From Virgibacillus chiguensis (lineage in GTDB: Bacteria; Bacillota; Bacilli; Bacillales; Amphibacillaceae): a DNA stretch of 64,000 nucleotides. Shown here piece by piece: positions 7,823 to 16,267 of this stretch; the first letter of the stretch is position 1; every line of letters starts with the position of its first letter. The notes below the pieces were generated by a model. That model had not been told where the DNA came from. It saw only the letters and a list, made by a program, of their open reading frames with translations, and did no database searches. The position numbers were made by a program, and so were the translations under genes. The DNA is taken from positions 62,001 to 126,000 of the forward strand of contig NZ_FQXD01000001.1 in the NCBI RefSeq assembly GCF_900129865.1. Direction: 5' to 3'.

Positions 7823-8029
7823 TTAATTTATTTCATCAAAATATTCTTTTCGAAATCCGCCTATACGTTTACTGTTATCAATAATAAAATAAAACTCATT
7901 TGTTTCATTTTTTACATCATATATCTTACCAGGTGTTAATTTGTTATTCACTACAAACTTTTTTGCATCTGCATGAACGCATTTTAATTGCTTCATCGTT
8001 TTTCGGTTTTCCCAATTTAAATGAATCAT
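7823..8029 (-). CDS. DUF6501 family small protein
   Basis: A 68-residue soluble protein, MIHLNWENRKTMKQLKCVHA at the start and GGFRKEYFDEI at the end, resembling the DUF6501 proteins of Bacillaceae. No function is known. The compact beta-rich pattern (GKIYDVKNE, EFYFIID) suggests a small barrel. The ATG at 8029 has AAAAGGAGC nine bases upstream. It is transcribed alone, with a terminator-like inverted repeat behind it. Confidence 0.7.
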   Translation of the reverse strand: MIHLNWENRKTMKQLKCVHADAKKFVVNNKLTPGKIYDVKNETNEFYFIIDNSKRIGGFRKEYFDEIN

Positions 8030-8069
8030 TTTCTGCTCCTTTTGTTTACATAATATAATTATAGTTTAC

Positions 8070-9038
8070 TCAATCAGTGAATAAGTTTATATACTCTCCG
8101 TAGCCTTCTTCGACCAATTTATCCTTTGGAATAAATCGCATAGCAGCAGAATTCATACAATAACGAAGACCTCCTTTATCCTTAGGGCCATCTTCAAATA
8201 CATGCCCTAAATGTAAATCTGCCTCCTTACTGCGGATTTCTGTACGCATCATGCCGTGCGACATGTCCGTTTTTTCTGCAATTTGGTAACGGTCTATAGG
8301 TTTAGTGAAACTTGGCCAACCACAACCAGCATCATACTTATCTTTAGATGAGAATAATGCTTCACCAGAGACGATATCTACATAAATCCCTTCTTCTTGT
8401 TTATCCCAATATTCATTTTGAAATGGCGGTTCTGTACCATTTTCTTGGGTCACATGATATTGTATCGGTGTAAGCTTTTGTTTCAGTTCATTTTGATCGT
8501 ATGTGTTTTTCCAATGCTTCTTAATAAAATTTTCCCTACCTGACCCTTTTTTGTATAGACGATAATGAAAGCCTTGCTTTTTATAATAATCTTGATGGTG
8601 TTTTTCTGCAGGATAAAAGGTTTTGGCAGGGACAATTTTAGTTGCAATTGGTTTAGCAAATTTTCTACTAGCTTCCAGTTCCTTTTTGGAAGCTTCTGCT
8701 TCTCGTTTTTGCTGATCTGTATGATAGAATATTGCAGTTGTATAAGACTCACCACGATCATTAAATTGACCATGTGGGTCTGTTGGATCGATCTGTTTCC
8801 AAAATGTATCTAATAACTTTTTATAGCTCATAATATTTGGGTTAAATTCAATTTGAACTGCCTCGACATGCCCTGTTGTATTAGAACATACCTCTTCATA
8901 CGTTGGGTTTTCCACAGATCCTCCTGTATATCCAGATGTAATTCGGATAATTCCAGGACGCTGATCAAACGGCTCTACCATACACCAAAAACATCCTCCA
9001 GCAAAGGTTGCATATTCTTTTGCTGTAGCATTCATCAT
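8070..9038 (-). CDS. msrAB: Bifunctional methionine sulfoxide reductase MsrA-MsrB
   Basis: About 322 residues with two fused enzymes. The N-terminal MsrA domain (about 1-155) has the GGCFWCM catalytic motif and reduces S-methionine sulfoxide. The C-terminal MsrB domain (about 180-320) has [20 protein letters not shown] and [11 protein letters not shown] with the catalytic cysteine, and reduces the R epimer. The Cys pairs of zinc-binding MsrB forms are absent. In B. subtilis the two activities are encoded by separate genes, msrA and msrB. Several in-frame ATGs occur; AAGAAGGGG favours 9038 or 9035 over 9059. It protects proteins from oxidative damage in the cytoplasm. Confidence 0.93.
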   Translation of the reverse strand: MMNATAKEYATFAGGCFWCMVEPFDQRPGIIRITSGYTGGSVENPTYEEVCSNTTGHVEAVQIEFNPNIMSYKKLLDTFWKQIDPTDPHGQFNDRGESYTTAIFYHTDQQKREAEASKKELEASRKFAKPIATKIVPAKTFYPAEKHHQDYYKKQGFHYRLYKKGSGRENFIKKHWKNTYDQNELKQKLTPIQYHVTQENGTEPPFQNEYWDKQEEGIYVDIVSGEALFSSKDKYDAGCGWPSFTKPIDRYQIAEKTDMSHGMMRTEIRSKEADLHLGHVFEDGPKDKGGLRYCMNSAAMRFIPKDKLVEEGYGEYINLFTD

Positions 9039-9112
9039 TTTCATCCCCTTCTTTCGCATTTTCTTCTATTTTTCACTTTATAGAAGAAAAAATCAAGTTA
9101 GGAGCATTTAAA

Positions 9113-9670
9113 CTAAATAAATAACTTTGGTACAGATTTTCCATTCTGTTGATTATTCTCTTCTTGCTTCTCTGCTGAATCTTCTGCAACCGTACTTGTA
9201 TTTAATAAATCATCATTAGATATTGCTTCCGTATTGTTTTTCTCTTTATCTTCTATTTCTTCATCATTTAGTGAATTGAATGCTTTCATCATCCGATACA
9301 TTCTAGGCAGATTCTTTACCATTGGTCCGTATTCTTGCACGATAGGAGCTGCGTTTTGTACAACATTTAGTACTTGCTGAACATTATCTAATGCGCCACT
9401 TAAGCCACCAACTCCTTTGCTTAGAAATCCACTACCAACGCTATTTACTCCTGCACCGGCTTGAGGTTGAAAGAGACTCAATAAATTTTGCAATTTCCCT
9501 CCTTTAGATAATGATTGCCCTCCTGGCAAAGGACCTCCAGCGAAAGGTCCAGATGACATTGGTGCGCGAGGGAAACTTTGTTGTGGATTAAAAGCTCTTA
9601 TATTCGGCGTCATAGGTCCGCGTTGCATATGAAATGGGAAATTAGCCGATCGATTTGGCGGAAATACCAT
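9113..9670 (-). CDS. yqfQ: VrrA/YqfQ family protein
   Basis: The 185-residue protein has a proline, glycine and arginine-rich N-terminus (FPFHMQRGPMTPNIRAF and onward), a middle motif DNVQQVLNVVQNAAPIVQEY followed by GPMVKNLPRMYRMMKAF, and an acidic, asparagine-rich tail. The middle motif is the signature of the YqfQ/VrrA family of spore formers, thought to be spore-associated, though the exact role is not known. The ATG is preceded by AAAGGAGGG. It is monocistronic and adjacent to a long stretch without intact genes. Confidence 0.8.
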   Translation of the reverse strand: MVFPPNRSANFPFHMQRGPMTPNIRAFNPQQSFPRAPMSSGPFAGGPLPGGQSLSKGGKLQNLLSLFQPQAGAGVNSVGSGFLSKGVGGLSGALDNVQQVLNVVQNAAPIVQEYGPMVKNLPRMYRMMKAFNSLNDEEIEDKEKNNTEAISNDDLLNTSTVAEDSAEKQEENNQQNGKSVPKLFI

Positions 9671-10001
9671 TGATTACCCTCCTTTCTTTAAGTAAATCAC
9701 CTATAGATAGTGTACGTTAGGTAAAAAAAATAGTGTAGGCTCTGCTGTAATCAAACAAAAGATATTATTATTCATTAACTTGATGTCTCACAAAGTTATA
9801 AGTTCAAACTTTAAGAAATACACATTTAACAAAATGAAATATTTCCCGGGCAACCGCACATAATTACAGTTTTCTTCATGTAATGCCCTTTACTTGCCGA
9901 ATATTGCTGAAAAACAACATAGAAACATAAATTAATCAAACGTTTGTTTGAAATTCTTAAAAGGAACAGATTTTGTTCAACAAAATGGTTAGTTTAAGTA
10001 T
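9671..10001. other. Intergenic stretch with an orphan operator-like palindrome
   Basis: No gene is visible. At 9936-9951 TCAAAC-GTTT-GTTTGA is a 6-bp inverted repeat resembling TetR-family operators, and at 9970-9986 lies ATTTTGTTCAACAAAAT, a perfect 8-bp palindrome around one base. No regulator or divergent gene is present to use either site. Confidence 0.35.
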
Positions 10002-10123
10002 TCATTTTTCAATAATACCATTTGATTGTGCTTTACTTTTTGCAAATGGTTGAGAATTTAGTAACTGACGAAACAGTGGCAGTGAATGGGATAGTGCTTG
10101 TCGTTTTCCCCCTCTCTTTTCAT
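10002..10123 (-). pseudogene. Small unknown gene broken by a frameshift in a G-run
   Basis: On the minus strand an ATG at 10123 follows AGAGGAG at a normal spacing. As written, it reads MKREGENDKHYPIHCHCFVS and soon stops. One extra G in the run of five Gs after codon 4 would give a 40-residue protein, MKREGGKRQALSHSLPLFRQ then LLNSQPFAKSKAQSNGIIEK, ending at TGA 10002-10004. The second frame looks more protein-like. No family is recognised; a sequencing error or a genuine frameshift are both possible. Confidence 0.35.
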
Positions 10124-10500
10124 TTGTTTTCTCCTCTTATTTCTTCTCTGCGTAAGAAATGGTAATAGTAAACTACCCTTTAGTAAAAGAAAATAGAGTG
10201 AAACTGAAATAACTAGAGGAACTAGTTAAAGTTTACTTCCCAGGTAGAAAAAAACTATTTTCTGTTAAAAGAAGTAGGTTTTAGCTTGTGTTCTCTCCAA
10301 AAACTTTATTATTGTATGTGAGAGACGATGTTATTAATTTATTTTCTACATATTTATGTTTTACTTTTCCCCTTTTTTCTATGATCACAAGTAAAAATCT
10401 TCTCTAATATCGGCTATTTCTCGATTTCACTTTCGTTGGTATGAACATCTTGTGGAGTTCTGTTAGGTTGCCAGTGACTATATCCAACAAAAAACTATCG
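10124..10500. other. Intergenic stretch without recognisable genes
   Basis: AT-rich sequence between the small broken gene and the DUF1048 remnant. I see no coding region, RNA gene or repeat here. Confidence 0.4.
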
Positions 10501-10838
10501 TTAGTCACGCCTAATCGTATCATTTAATTTCTCTCGGTGTTTGTCTTTCCAAGTTTTCAAGTCCTTCACTAGTTCGTCACAAATGTGGCCACGTTCTCAC
10601 CTGTAAGGTCAGCGACCTTCTTGCCTTCCGATGCACCTTCTTCAAAGAGATCGAGAATGGTATCAAAAATACGAACAGTGTCCTTCCAGTCAGTAATTCC
10701 ACTAGCAGTCCACATGTATTTTTGAATAGTTTTGTAAGCACTAAGGTACTCTTTTGAAAGTGTCTTCGCACGCCCCTCCATAGCCTTCCATTCCCGTTTG
10801 TCATCCAAGCTACCGATTATTTTTTCAATATAACTCAT
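10501..10838 (-). pseudogene. DUF1048 family protein, frameshifted near its C-terminus
   Basis: The first frame gives 89 residues ([20 protein letters not shown] at the start, [20 protein letters not shown] near the end) and stops after VATFVTN. Shifting by one base near 10580 continues the family sequence as [20 protein letters not shown], then DTIRRD and a stop at 10501-10503. DUF1048 proteins are about 110-115 residues and normally continue AFCDEL exactly here, so one T appears to be missing. DUF1048 genes usually sit behind a PadR regulator; the remains of one lie directly upstream. Function unknown. Confidence 0.8.
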
Positions 10839-10857
10839 TTTATTTTCCCCTTTTAAT

Positions 10858-10986
10858 TTATTTAGTTTTCAGTTCGTTCATTTTGCTTGAAATGAAGTCC
10901 CATTTTTTCCAAAAAGTTTCAAGGTGCTCTTGACCTGCTGCGTTTAGCGTGTAAAATTTCCTTGGTGGTCCGACCAGGGAAATGGA
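10858..10986 (-). pseudogene. C-terminal remnant of a PadR-family regulator
   Basis: The reading frame ending at 10858 contains GPPRKFYTLNAAGQEHLETF followed by [17 protein letters not shown]. This is the wing and C-terminal helix of PadR-type winged-helix repressors (GPPRKYY-x-L-T/N-x-x-G). The DNA-binding helices that should precede it are missing; upstream codons instead run into the repeat-like element at 10987-11024. It is separated by 19 bases from the DUF1048 gene, the common regulator-partner pairing. Confidence 0.7.
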
Positions 10987-11024
10987 GTGAAGTCGCCTAG
11001 TTGCTGGGCGCTGAAGCCGGACAT
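10987..11024 (-). repeat. Dispersed repeat-like element, copy 2 (fragment)
   Basis: On the minus strand it reads ATGTCCGGCTTCAGCGCCCA and continues to CTTCAC, matching copy 1 at 548-583 with a few differences. It lies exactly where the PadR homology breaks off, so it may have caused or followed the truncation. Confidence 0.5.
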
Positions 11025-11071
11025 AGCTAAATAACTCCACAGCTGCAAAATTTTATAGTTTCCTAGACCAT

Positions 11072-11103
11072 AAAAAAAGCTTGAGCGATAAGCTCAAGCT
11101 TTT
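11072..11103 (-). terminator. Rho-independent terminator behind yozE
   Basis: GCTTGAGC (11079-11086) pairs with GCTCAAGC (11092-11099), extended by four A-T pairs, around a 5-base loop; the minus-strand transcript ends in a run of U (A-run 11072-11078 on the plus strand). Confidence 0.8.
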
Positions 11104-11198
11104 AGAAGCCTTCAAAGTTCCCAGAGAATACACACTATCTAGTTAAAGAAATTTACTATATTGTTAAATTTAGAATAAAGATTTGACACGCCAGTTTT

Positions 11199-11414
11199 TT
11201 AATTATCCAGAATGTATGCTTCCCACAATTCATCAAAAACCGTTAAAGCTGTTGGAAAAGGACTATTCCATTCCAAGTAATTGCTTATTTCATTGTAGCT
11301 TGTAGCGTGTTTAGGGAAATGATGATCTTGGAATGCCCAATCTGCTAAACGTGATGGATCATCTGGTTGTTTTTTTCCTCTGTAAGTCATTAAATAATGA
11401 TAAAAGGAGCGCAA
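11199..11414 (-). CDS. yozE: YozE family (UPF0346) small protein
   Basis: The 71-residue protein begins MRSFYHYLMTYRGKKQPDDP and continues with LADWAFQDHHFPKHATSYNEISNYLE in its middle, the signature of the YozE family. Family structures show a SAM-like four-helix fold; the cellular role is unknown. It lies 16 bases from the end of tatC on the same strand, so it may be read with tatC, and a strong terminator follows about 95 bases downstream. Confidence 0.88.
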   Translation of the reverse strand: MRSFYHYLMTYRGKKQPDDPSRLADWAFQDHHFPKHATSYNEISNYLEWNSPFPTALTVFDELWEAYILDN

Positions 11415-11430
11415 TTAGCCTCCTCCTTCC

Positions 11431-12189
11431 CTATAAATCAGCGTCGTTCATAAATGCTTCGTGTTTTCGTTGCTTTTTTCGATAGACGATGGCAGCTAAA
11501 TTAATGCTTAGTTCATAAAGTAGAATTAATGGGACAGCAACAACAAGTTGTAAAACGAAATCTGGTGGTGTAACGATAGTGCCAATAATAATCAGAATAA
11601 AATAGGCGTATTTTCTCGTTTTTCTCATAAATTGTGGCGTTAAAATGCCCAATGCTGTTAAAAACATAGCGATTACTGGAATTTCAAACAACACAGCAAA
11701 TGGAAGTGTTATTCGCAATAAAAAGCGAAAATATTTATCTACTGTAAACATTTCATTAAACATACCGTCATTTAGTGAAAGCAAAAATGGTAGAATAAGT
11801 TTAATAAACATAAAATAGCCAAAAACTAGCCCACCGATAAACAAGATAAACACAGCTGGTATATAAGCGATTGTTGCTTTTTGTTCCCCTTTTGTTAATC
11901 CCGGCTTTACAAATAACCATATTTGCAAAATTAGAATCGGTAATGTAAATGCAATAGCAACCACAGATGCTAAAGTAAAATAGATCCAGATAATTTCACC
12001 AGGACTAATAACAGTAAGTTTAAAAGATAAATCTTGCTGGAAAAAATCATATATATCCGTTGCGAAAACAAAACCAACGATAAAAAACAAAATAAAAAAA
12101 ACTGCCGTTACAATAATTCGATTTCTTAGCTCAGAGAGATGGCCTGTTAAATTCATTTCTTTTTCTTCTGTTGATTGATTGTCAGACAT
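11431..12189 (-). CDS. tatC: Twin-arginine translocase subunit TatC
   Basis: About 252 residues with six membrane spans and the N-terminal TatC signature (LTGHLSELRNRIIVTA), followed by FxxxDIYDFFQQDL and the cytoplasmic FVKPGLTKGE loop. TatC binds the RR motif of folded precursors and, with TatA, exports them across the membrane. GGGGGGAG sits upstream of two adjacent ATGs (12192 and 12189); the second has the better 7-base spacing. Two tatA genes lie just upstream on the same strand. A likely client in this window is the Rieske protein QcrA. Confidence 0.93.
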   Translation of the reverse strand: MSDNQSTEEKEMNLTGHLSELRNRIIVTAVFFILFFIVGFVFATDIYDFFQQDLSFKLTVISPGEIIWIYFTLASVVAIAFTLPILILQIWLFVKPGLTKGEQKATIAYIPAVFILFIGGLVFGYFMFIKLILPFLLSLNDGMFNEMFTVDKYFRFLLRITLPFAVLFEIPVIAMFLTALGILTPQFMRKTRKYAYFILIIIGTIVTPPDFVLQLVVAVPLILLYELSINLAAIVYRKKQRKHEAFMNDADL

Positions 12190-12300
12190 CATGTTACTCC
12201 CCCTACTGCCCCGCATCAAGAGCTTTAAACTATAAATATATAAAATAAACTTTATGAAAGACTATGTAAGTTCTCGTATTAATGCTCTTTTCACATAAAA

Positions 12301-12329
12301 GAAGATGTAAGGAGTTTCCTTACATCTTC
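12301..12329 (-). terminator. Hairpin between tatA and tatC
   Basis: GAAGATGTAAGGA (12301-12313) pairs perfectly with TCCTTACATCTTC (12317-12329) around three bases. On the minus strand only a short T-rich tract (TTTTATG) follows, so it may end most tatA transcripts or limit read-through into tatC. Confidence 0.65.
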
Positions 12330-12334
12330 GCTTG

Positions 12335-12532
12335 TTAGTTTTTACTTGATGTAGGGTTTTCCTTCTTATCTGATGCGTTATCGTCTGAAGCAATATCTTT
12401 TGTCGCATTTTTAAACTCTTTTAATGAGTTTCCGAATGCTTTACCAATTTCAGGTAGCTTCGATGGCCCAAAGATTACTAATGCAATAATTAAAATTAGA
12501 ATAAGCCCTGGAATACCTATACTTTGAAACAT
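12335..12532 (-). CDS. tatA: Twin-arginine translocase subunit TatA (second copy)
   Basis: A 65-residue protein with one N-terminal membrane helix ([20 protein letters not shown]), the FGP hinge, an amphipathic helix [20 protein letters not shown] and a charged tail. This is the TatA fold that forms the translocation assembly. The ATG at 12532 has GGGGAG eight bases upstream; a GTG at 12541 overlaps that site. It lies 15 bases after its paralogue, the two sharing the LPEIGKA and LKEFKN segments almost exactly. Confidence 0.9.
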   Translation of the reverse strand: MFQSIGIPGLILILIIALVIFGPSKLPEIGKAFGNSLKEFKNATKDIASDDNASDKKENPTSSKN

Positions 12533-12547
12533 TCTCCTCACTCCCCA

Positions 12548-12754
12548 TTAGCGATCATTATTATTTGTAATTAATTCTTTTGTTTCTTTAAACTCATCTC
12601 TCACATCACTCGTTAAGTCATTGGTCGAGTTTTTAAACTCTTTTAAGGTTTGTCCAGCTGCTTTACCGATCTCAGGTAATTTTTTTGGCCCAAAAATAAC
12701 TAAAGCAATGACCAATATTAAAATAAGTCCTGGGAAACCGATGCTAGATAACAT
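12548..12754 (-). CDS. tatA: Twin-arginine translocase subunit TatA (first copy)
   Basis: A 68-residue TatA-type protein: membrane helix ([20 protein letters not shown]), FGP hinge, amphipathic helix [20 protein letters not shown], then an acidic tail with DEFKETKEL. It is the first gene of a tatA-tatA-tatC cluster. Tandem duplication is the simplest explanation for the pair, with tails that have since diverged. A weak A/T-rich promoter zone lies upstream at 12780-12900. Confidence 0.9.
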   Translation of the reverse strand: MLSSIGFPGLILILVIALVIFGPKKLPEIGKAAGQTLKEFKNSTNDLTSDVRDEFKETKELITNNNDR

Positions 12755-13001
12755 TTTTCCACCCTCTTTAGATGATCTTTTTATATAAGTACCTCACTAT
12801 TCTATAAGCGCTTTAAGTGTAACATGATTTTCTATAGCAAAACAAGCTTCTAAGCACCCCTTATTATCCGCTTGTTTGAGGCAAAATTTAAATAGTATCC
12901 AATAATTTGCTATTTAAAAGGAGCGTATCGATAAAATGATTAACCAAAGTTACATTAATATAAAAACACATCAATTATATGTTCCAATTGCAATCAATTC
13001 A

Positions 13002-13490
13002 TTATTTTCTATCATATTGTAAGAAATAGTATTCATAAGGATTTTTATCGTCTTTTTCTCCTTTTACCTTGGAAGTTAACTTCCAATTTTGTTCAGAAAA
13101 AGAAGGAAAATATGTATCACCTTTAAAGGAATGATCTATCCACGTAATATACATACGATCTGCATTCGGTAATATTTGTTCAAAAACATGTGCGCCACCA
13201 ATAATGAAATATTCTTGTTCTGGATGCTTTTCATTCCACTGTAAAACAGTTTGTAAATTATGGATTACTTCAATATCTTTTGGAAAGTCTCGCTTCGTTT
13301 TGGTCAATATTACATTTCTACGGTTCGGAAGTGGCTTTCCTATTGATTCATATGTTTTCCTACCCATAATAACTGTTTGATTTATCGTTTTTTCTTTAAA
13401 AAAACGTAAATCCTTAGGCAAATGCCAAGGAAGGCCATTGTTTACACCAATTACACGGTTTTTATCCATCGCTAAAAGTAATGATATCAT
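13002..13490 (-). CDS. dfrA: Dihydrofolate reductase
   Basis: A 162-residue enzyme of typical length. It has the active-site segments MDKNRVIGVNNGLPWHLPKD (with the LPWxLPxD motif), MGRKTYESIGKPLPNRRN for NADPH, and YFIIGGAHVFEQ. It reduces dihydrofolate to tetrahydrofolate, replacing the cofactor spent by thymidylate synthase, whose gene lies 23 bases upstream and is surely co-transcribed. AAAGGAG lies 14 bases before the ATG. Confidence 0.96.
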   Translation of the reverse strand: MISLLLAMDKNRVIGVNNGLPWHLPKDLRFFKEKTINQTVIMGRKTYESIGKPLPNRRNVILTKTKRDFPKDIEVIHNLQTVLQWNEKHPEQEYFIIGGAHVFEQILPNADRMYITWIDHSFKGDTYFPSFSEQNWKLTSKVKGEKDDKNPYEYYFLQYDRK

Positions 13491-13513
13491 TCGTTATAAA
13501 AATCTCCTTTCCT

Positions 13514-14470
13514 TTATACAGCGATAGGCGCTTTAATTGTAGGGTGAGGATCATATCCAACAATTTTAAAGTCATCTAATTCAAAATCAAAAATAGATGT
13601 TTTTTGTTGATTAATTTCAAGCTGTGGCATTTGCTTTATATCTCGCGCCAGTTGTGTTTTTACTTGCTCCACATGGTTTAGGTAAATATGCGCATCTCCA
13701 AGTGTATGCACAAACTCCCCTGGTTTTAAATTACATTGATGTGCAATTAGATAGGTTAGTAACGCATAACTAGCAATATTAAACGGAACTCCTAAGAATA
13801 CATCGGCACTTCGTTGATACAATTGACACGAAAGCTTACCATCCGCTACATAAAATTGAAACAACGTATGACATGGCGGAAGCGCCATGGATGGTAAATC
13901 TTCCGGATTCCAAGCAGAGACAATATGTCTTCTGGAGTTTGGATTGTTTTTAATATTATCTATCACATCTTTTAACTGGTCAATGGTTTCATTTTGCGAT
14001 GTTTTCCACTTACGCCATTGTTTGCCGTACACATTTCCTAAATCTCCATATTTCTTCGCAAAAGCATTGTCGGTTAAAATTTTATCTTTAAAAATTCCCA
14101 TCTGCTCTTGATATTGTTTTTTGAAATTAGTATCTTCCTGAGAACGATTACCGAAATTACTCATATCAGGACCAGAATAATTACTGCTAGTAACCCATTT
14201 CTCAAAAGCCCATTCGTTCCATATATTGTTATTATGCTCTAACAGGTAACGAATATTAGTATCTCCTTTAATAAACCACAGAAGTTCACTAGCCACTAAG
14301 CGAAAAGGAACCCGTTTTGTCGTTAGTAAAGGAAATCCTTCCTCTAAATTAAAGCGCATTTGATGACCAAATACAGAATAGGTTCCTGTATTGGTTCTGT
14401 CCCCTTTTTTCGTGCCATTCGCCAAAATATGTTGGCATAGGTTTAGATAAGCTTCTTCACCAATAATCAT
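13514..14470 (-). CDS. thyA: Thymidylate synthase (long ThyA form)
   Basis: This 318-residue enzyme methylates dUMP to dTMP with methylene-tetrahydrofolate. The catalytic cysteine is in [10 protein letters not shown]; dUMP-binding arginines are in [15 protein letters not shown] and [17 protein letters not shown]. It is about 50 residues longer than the 264-residue E. coli type because of an insertion at about residues 85-140 ([20 protein letters not shown] and onward), as in Staphylococcus and Lactobacillus ThyA. It is paired with dfrA. Confidence 0.96.
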   Translation of the reverse strand: MIIGEEAYLNLCQHILANGTKKGDRTNTGTYSVFGHQMRFNLEEGFPLLTTKRVPFRLVASELLWFIKGDTNIRYLLEHNNNIWNEWAFEKWVTSSNYSGPDMSNFGNRSQEDTNFKKQYQEQMGIFKDKILTDNAFAKKYGDLGNVYGKQWRKWKTSQNETIDQLKDVIDNIKNNPNSRRHIVSAWNPEDLPSMALPPCHTLFQFYVADGKLSCQLYQRSADVFLGVPFNIASYALLTYLIAHQCNLKPGEFVHTLGDAHIYLNHVEQVKTQLARDIKQMPQLEINQQKTSIFDFELDDFKIVGYDPHPTIKAPIAV

Positions 14471-14656
14471 AATTATCCCTCCAAACTACTCCATCTTATC
14501 TGCTTTATTGTAACATAAAAGCTTGACCCAATCATTTGTAATCAAAACGTAATTCATAACTAGCTGAAAACTACATATTTCTATTAATAGACCACATGAC
14601 GCCAATTTGCCAAAAGTTGCTTGCATCAAGAGTGTAATTGGAGGGGAGTTTTGTGT

Positions 14657-15664
14657 ATGAATAGAAATGTGGAAAAAATCATGAAAACATCTTTACTCTA
14701 TGGCTTTGTAATGACGCAGCCTTTTGTAAATTATGTCGACGCATATCCTGAATTGCAAAATAAAATCTTATTTAAATCAGATCAGTTAGAAATTGATGAG
14801 CACGGTAAGAGTGTTCGTTTGTTACAAAAAAAATTACATACATTATCGTATTTTGACCAACCAGTTGATGGAATGTTTGGATATTATACGAAGCATGCGA
14901 TTAAAAATTTTCAAGCAGATCATAAGCTATCTATAAACGGAAATGCAAATAAAGAGACATTAACAGCTATCGTAAAAAATGAGCAAAAACAATATAAACA
15001 ACAGTTAAAAACTTTTGCTAAAGAAATTCAGCCTGGTATGCATAACGAAAAAGTGAAACTTGTACAAAAATCCTTACAATATTTCGGGTACTATGAAGGT
15101 AAATTAGATGGCATATATGGCCCGCTAACCAAGCAAGCGTTAGAAGTTGCTGAAAATAAGCATGACTTGAAATTGATAATAGACCCTCCACCTACACCAA
15201 CAGAAAAACAACCAACATTACCTGTTACCAATAAAGAAACAAATACGGAACGAAAAGAAAAAACAAAACAAAAGGCTGTTCAAAAGGCTACTTATACAGG
15301 TATTAATGGTTCAGGTATTGTAGAAAAAGCCCAATCCCAAATGGGAACACCTTATGTTTGGGGTGGAACATCTCCAGGTGGATTTGATTGCAGTGGTTTT
15401 ATTCAGTATGTTTTTCAACAAGAAGGTATCACCATTCCACGTACAGTTAGTGAAATCTATAATTTTTCACAACCAATATCTGAGCCATCTGTTGGAGATC
15501 TCGTTTTTTTTGAAACTTATAAGCCTGGCCCCTCTCATATGGGGATCTACGTCGGTAATGGTAGCTTTATTCATGCAGGAGAATCGAGAGGTGTTGAAGT
15601 AAGCAAAATGAATAATTCTTATTGGCAAGAACGGTATTTAGGTGCTACACGTGTAAAACAATGA
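14657..15664 (+). CDS. NlpC/P60 endopeptidase with two peptidoglycan-binding domains
   Basis: The 335-residue exported protein has a signal peptide (about 1-30), then two PG_binding_1 repeats (VRLLQKKLHTLSYFDQPVDG at about 52; VKLVQKSLQYFGYYEGKLDG at about 132), a Thr/Pro/Lys-rich linker, and a C-terminal NlpC/P60 domain with the catalytic cysteine in FDCSGFIQYVF and histidines in SHMGIYVGNG and FIHAG. Such enzymes cut the D-Glu/DAP bond of wall stem peptides and act outside the cell. The ATG at 14657 follows GGAGGGGAG; the upstream ATG at 14621 would spoil the signal peptide. Divergent from thyA. Confidence 0.9.
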   Translation: MNRNVEKIMKTSLLYGFVMTQPFVNYVDAYPELQNKILFKSDQLEIDEHGKSVRLLQKKLHTLSYFDQPVDGMFGYYTKHAIKNFQADHKLSINGNANKETLTAIVKNEQKQYKQQLKTFAKEIQPGMHNEKVKLVQKSLQYFGYYEGKLDGIYGPLTKQALEVAENKHDLKLIIDPPPTPTEKQPTLPVTNKETNTERKEKTKQKAVQKATYTGINGSGIVEKAQSQMGTPYVWGGTSPGGFDCSGFIQYVFQQEGITIPRTVSEIYNFSQPISEPSVGDLVFFETYKPGPSHMGIYVGNGSFIHAGESRGVEVSKMNNSYWQERYLGATRVKQ

Positions 15665-15679
15665 TTTGCCTTTATAAAA

Positions 15680-15722
15680 GAGCGTTTTTGCAAGCATAAT
15701 TTCTCCATTGCATAAAACGCTC
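15680..15722. terminator. Bidirectional terminator between convergent NlpC/P60 and GNAT genes
   Basis: GAGCGTTTT (15680-15688) pairs with AAAACGCTC (15714-15722), continued inward by TGCAA with TTGCA after a one-base bulge. T-rich stretches inside the stem and an A/T-rich exit favour termination of both genes. Confidence 0.65.
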
Positions 15723-15745
15723 AATCTAAGTTTTAAAATACAATG

Positions 15746-16267
15746 TCATACTAATTCTCTACCATTCTCCCATGAATAGTACACAAACTTTACTTCCTCA
15801 CCATTCATATTAAATGAATCCGTATCTGTTTTTTCGTAATGAAAGCCGTTTTTCTGTAACACCCTTTGAGATGGGAAATTATTACTGGTTGTTTTCGCGT
15901 GTATCTTTCTTATGTCCAATTTTATTACTTCTTTCATGAAAAGCTGCAAACCTTTTGTTGCTAATCCTTTTCCAGTATACATCTTGCCAATTCGGTAGCC
16001 TAGCTTTCCTCGGCGTTGTTTATTTAAATCAACCACATTAATTCTACCTAATATGGAATCATGATCGTCTTTTATTAAATAAAAATGTGAAATTCCTCGG
16101 CTTTGTTCCTTTAATAGTTGTTTATGTCTTGTTTGGAAATTTTCAGACATATAGTACGCATCCCCACGGCTGGGCACCATTGTCTCAAAGAAGTAACGAT
16201 TTTCCGCTTCAAACACTAGTAAAGCTTCTGCATCACTAGCTTTTAATCTAGTTAAACGAATACTCAT
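15746..16267 (-). CDS. GNAT family acetyltransferase, RimJ/RimL-like
   Basis: The 173-residue protein follows the ribosomal-protein-alanine acetyltransferase pattern: SIRLTRLKASDAEAL at the start, ILGRINVVDLN, the acetyl-CoA loop YRIGKMYTGKGLATKGLQLF, and the late motif NNFPSQRVLQKNGFHYE. It acetylates an unknown amine, possibly a protein N-terminus. The start overlaps the stop of the upstream HD-domain gene by 4 bases (ATGA arrangement), so the two are translationally coupled and form an operon with fhs. Confidence 0.85.
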   Translation of the reverse strand: MSIRLTRLKASDAEALLVFEAENRYFFETMVPSRGDAYYMSENFQTRHKQLLKEQSRGISHFYLIKDDHDSILGRINVVDLNKQRRGKLGYRIGKMYTGKGLATKGLQLFMKEVIKLDIRKIHAKTTSNNFPSQRVLQKNGFHYEKTDTDSFNMNGEEVKFVYYSWENGRELV

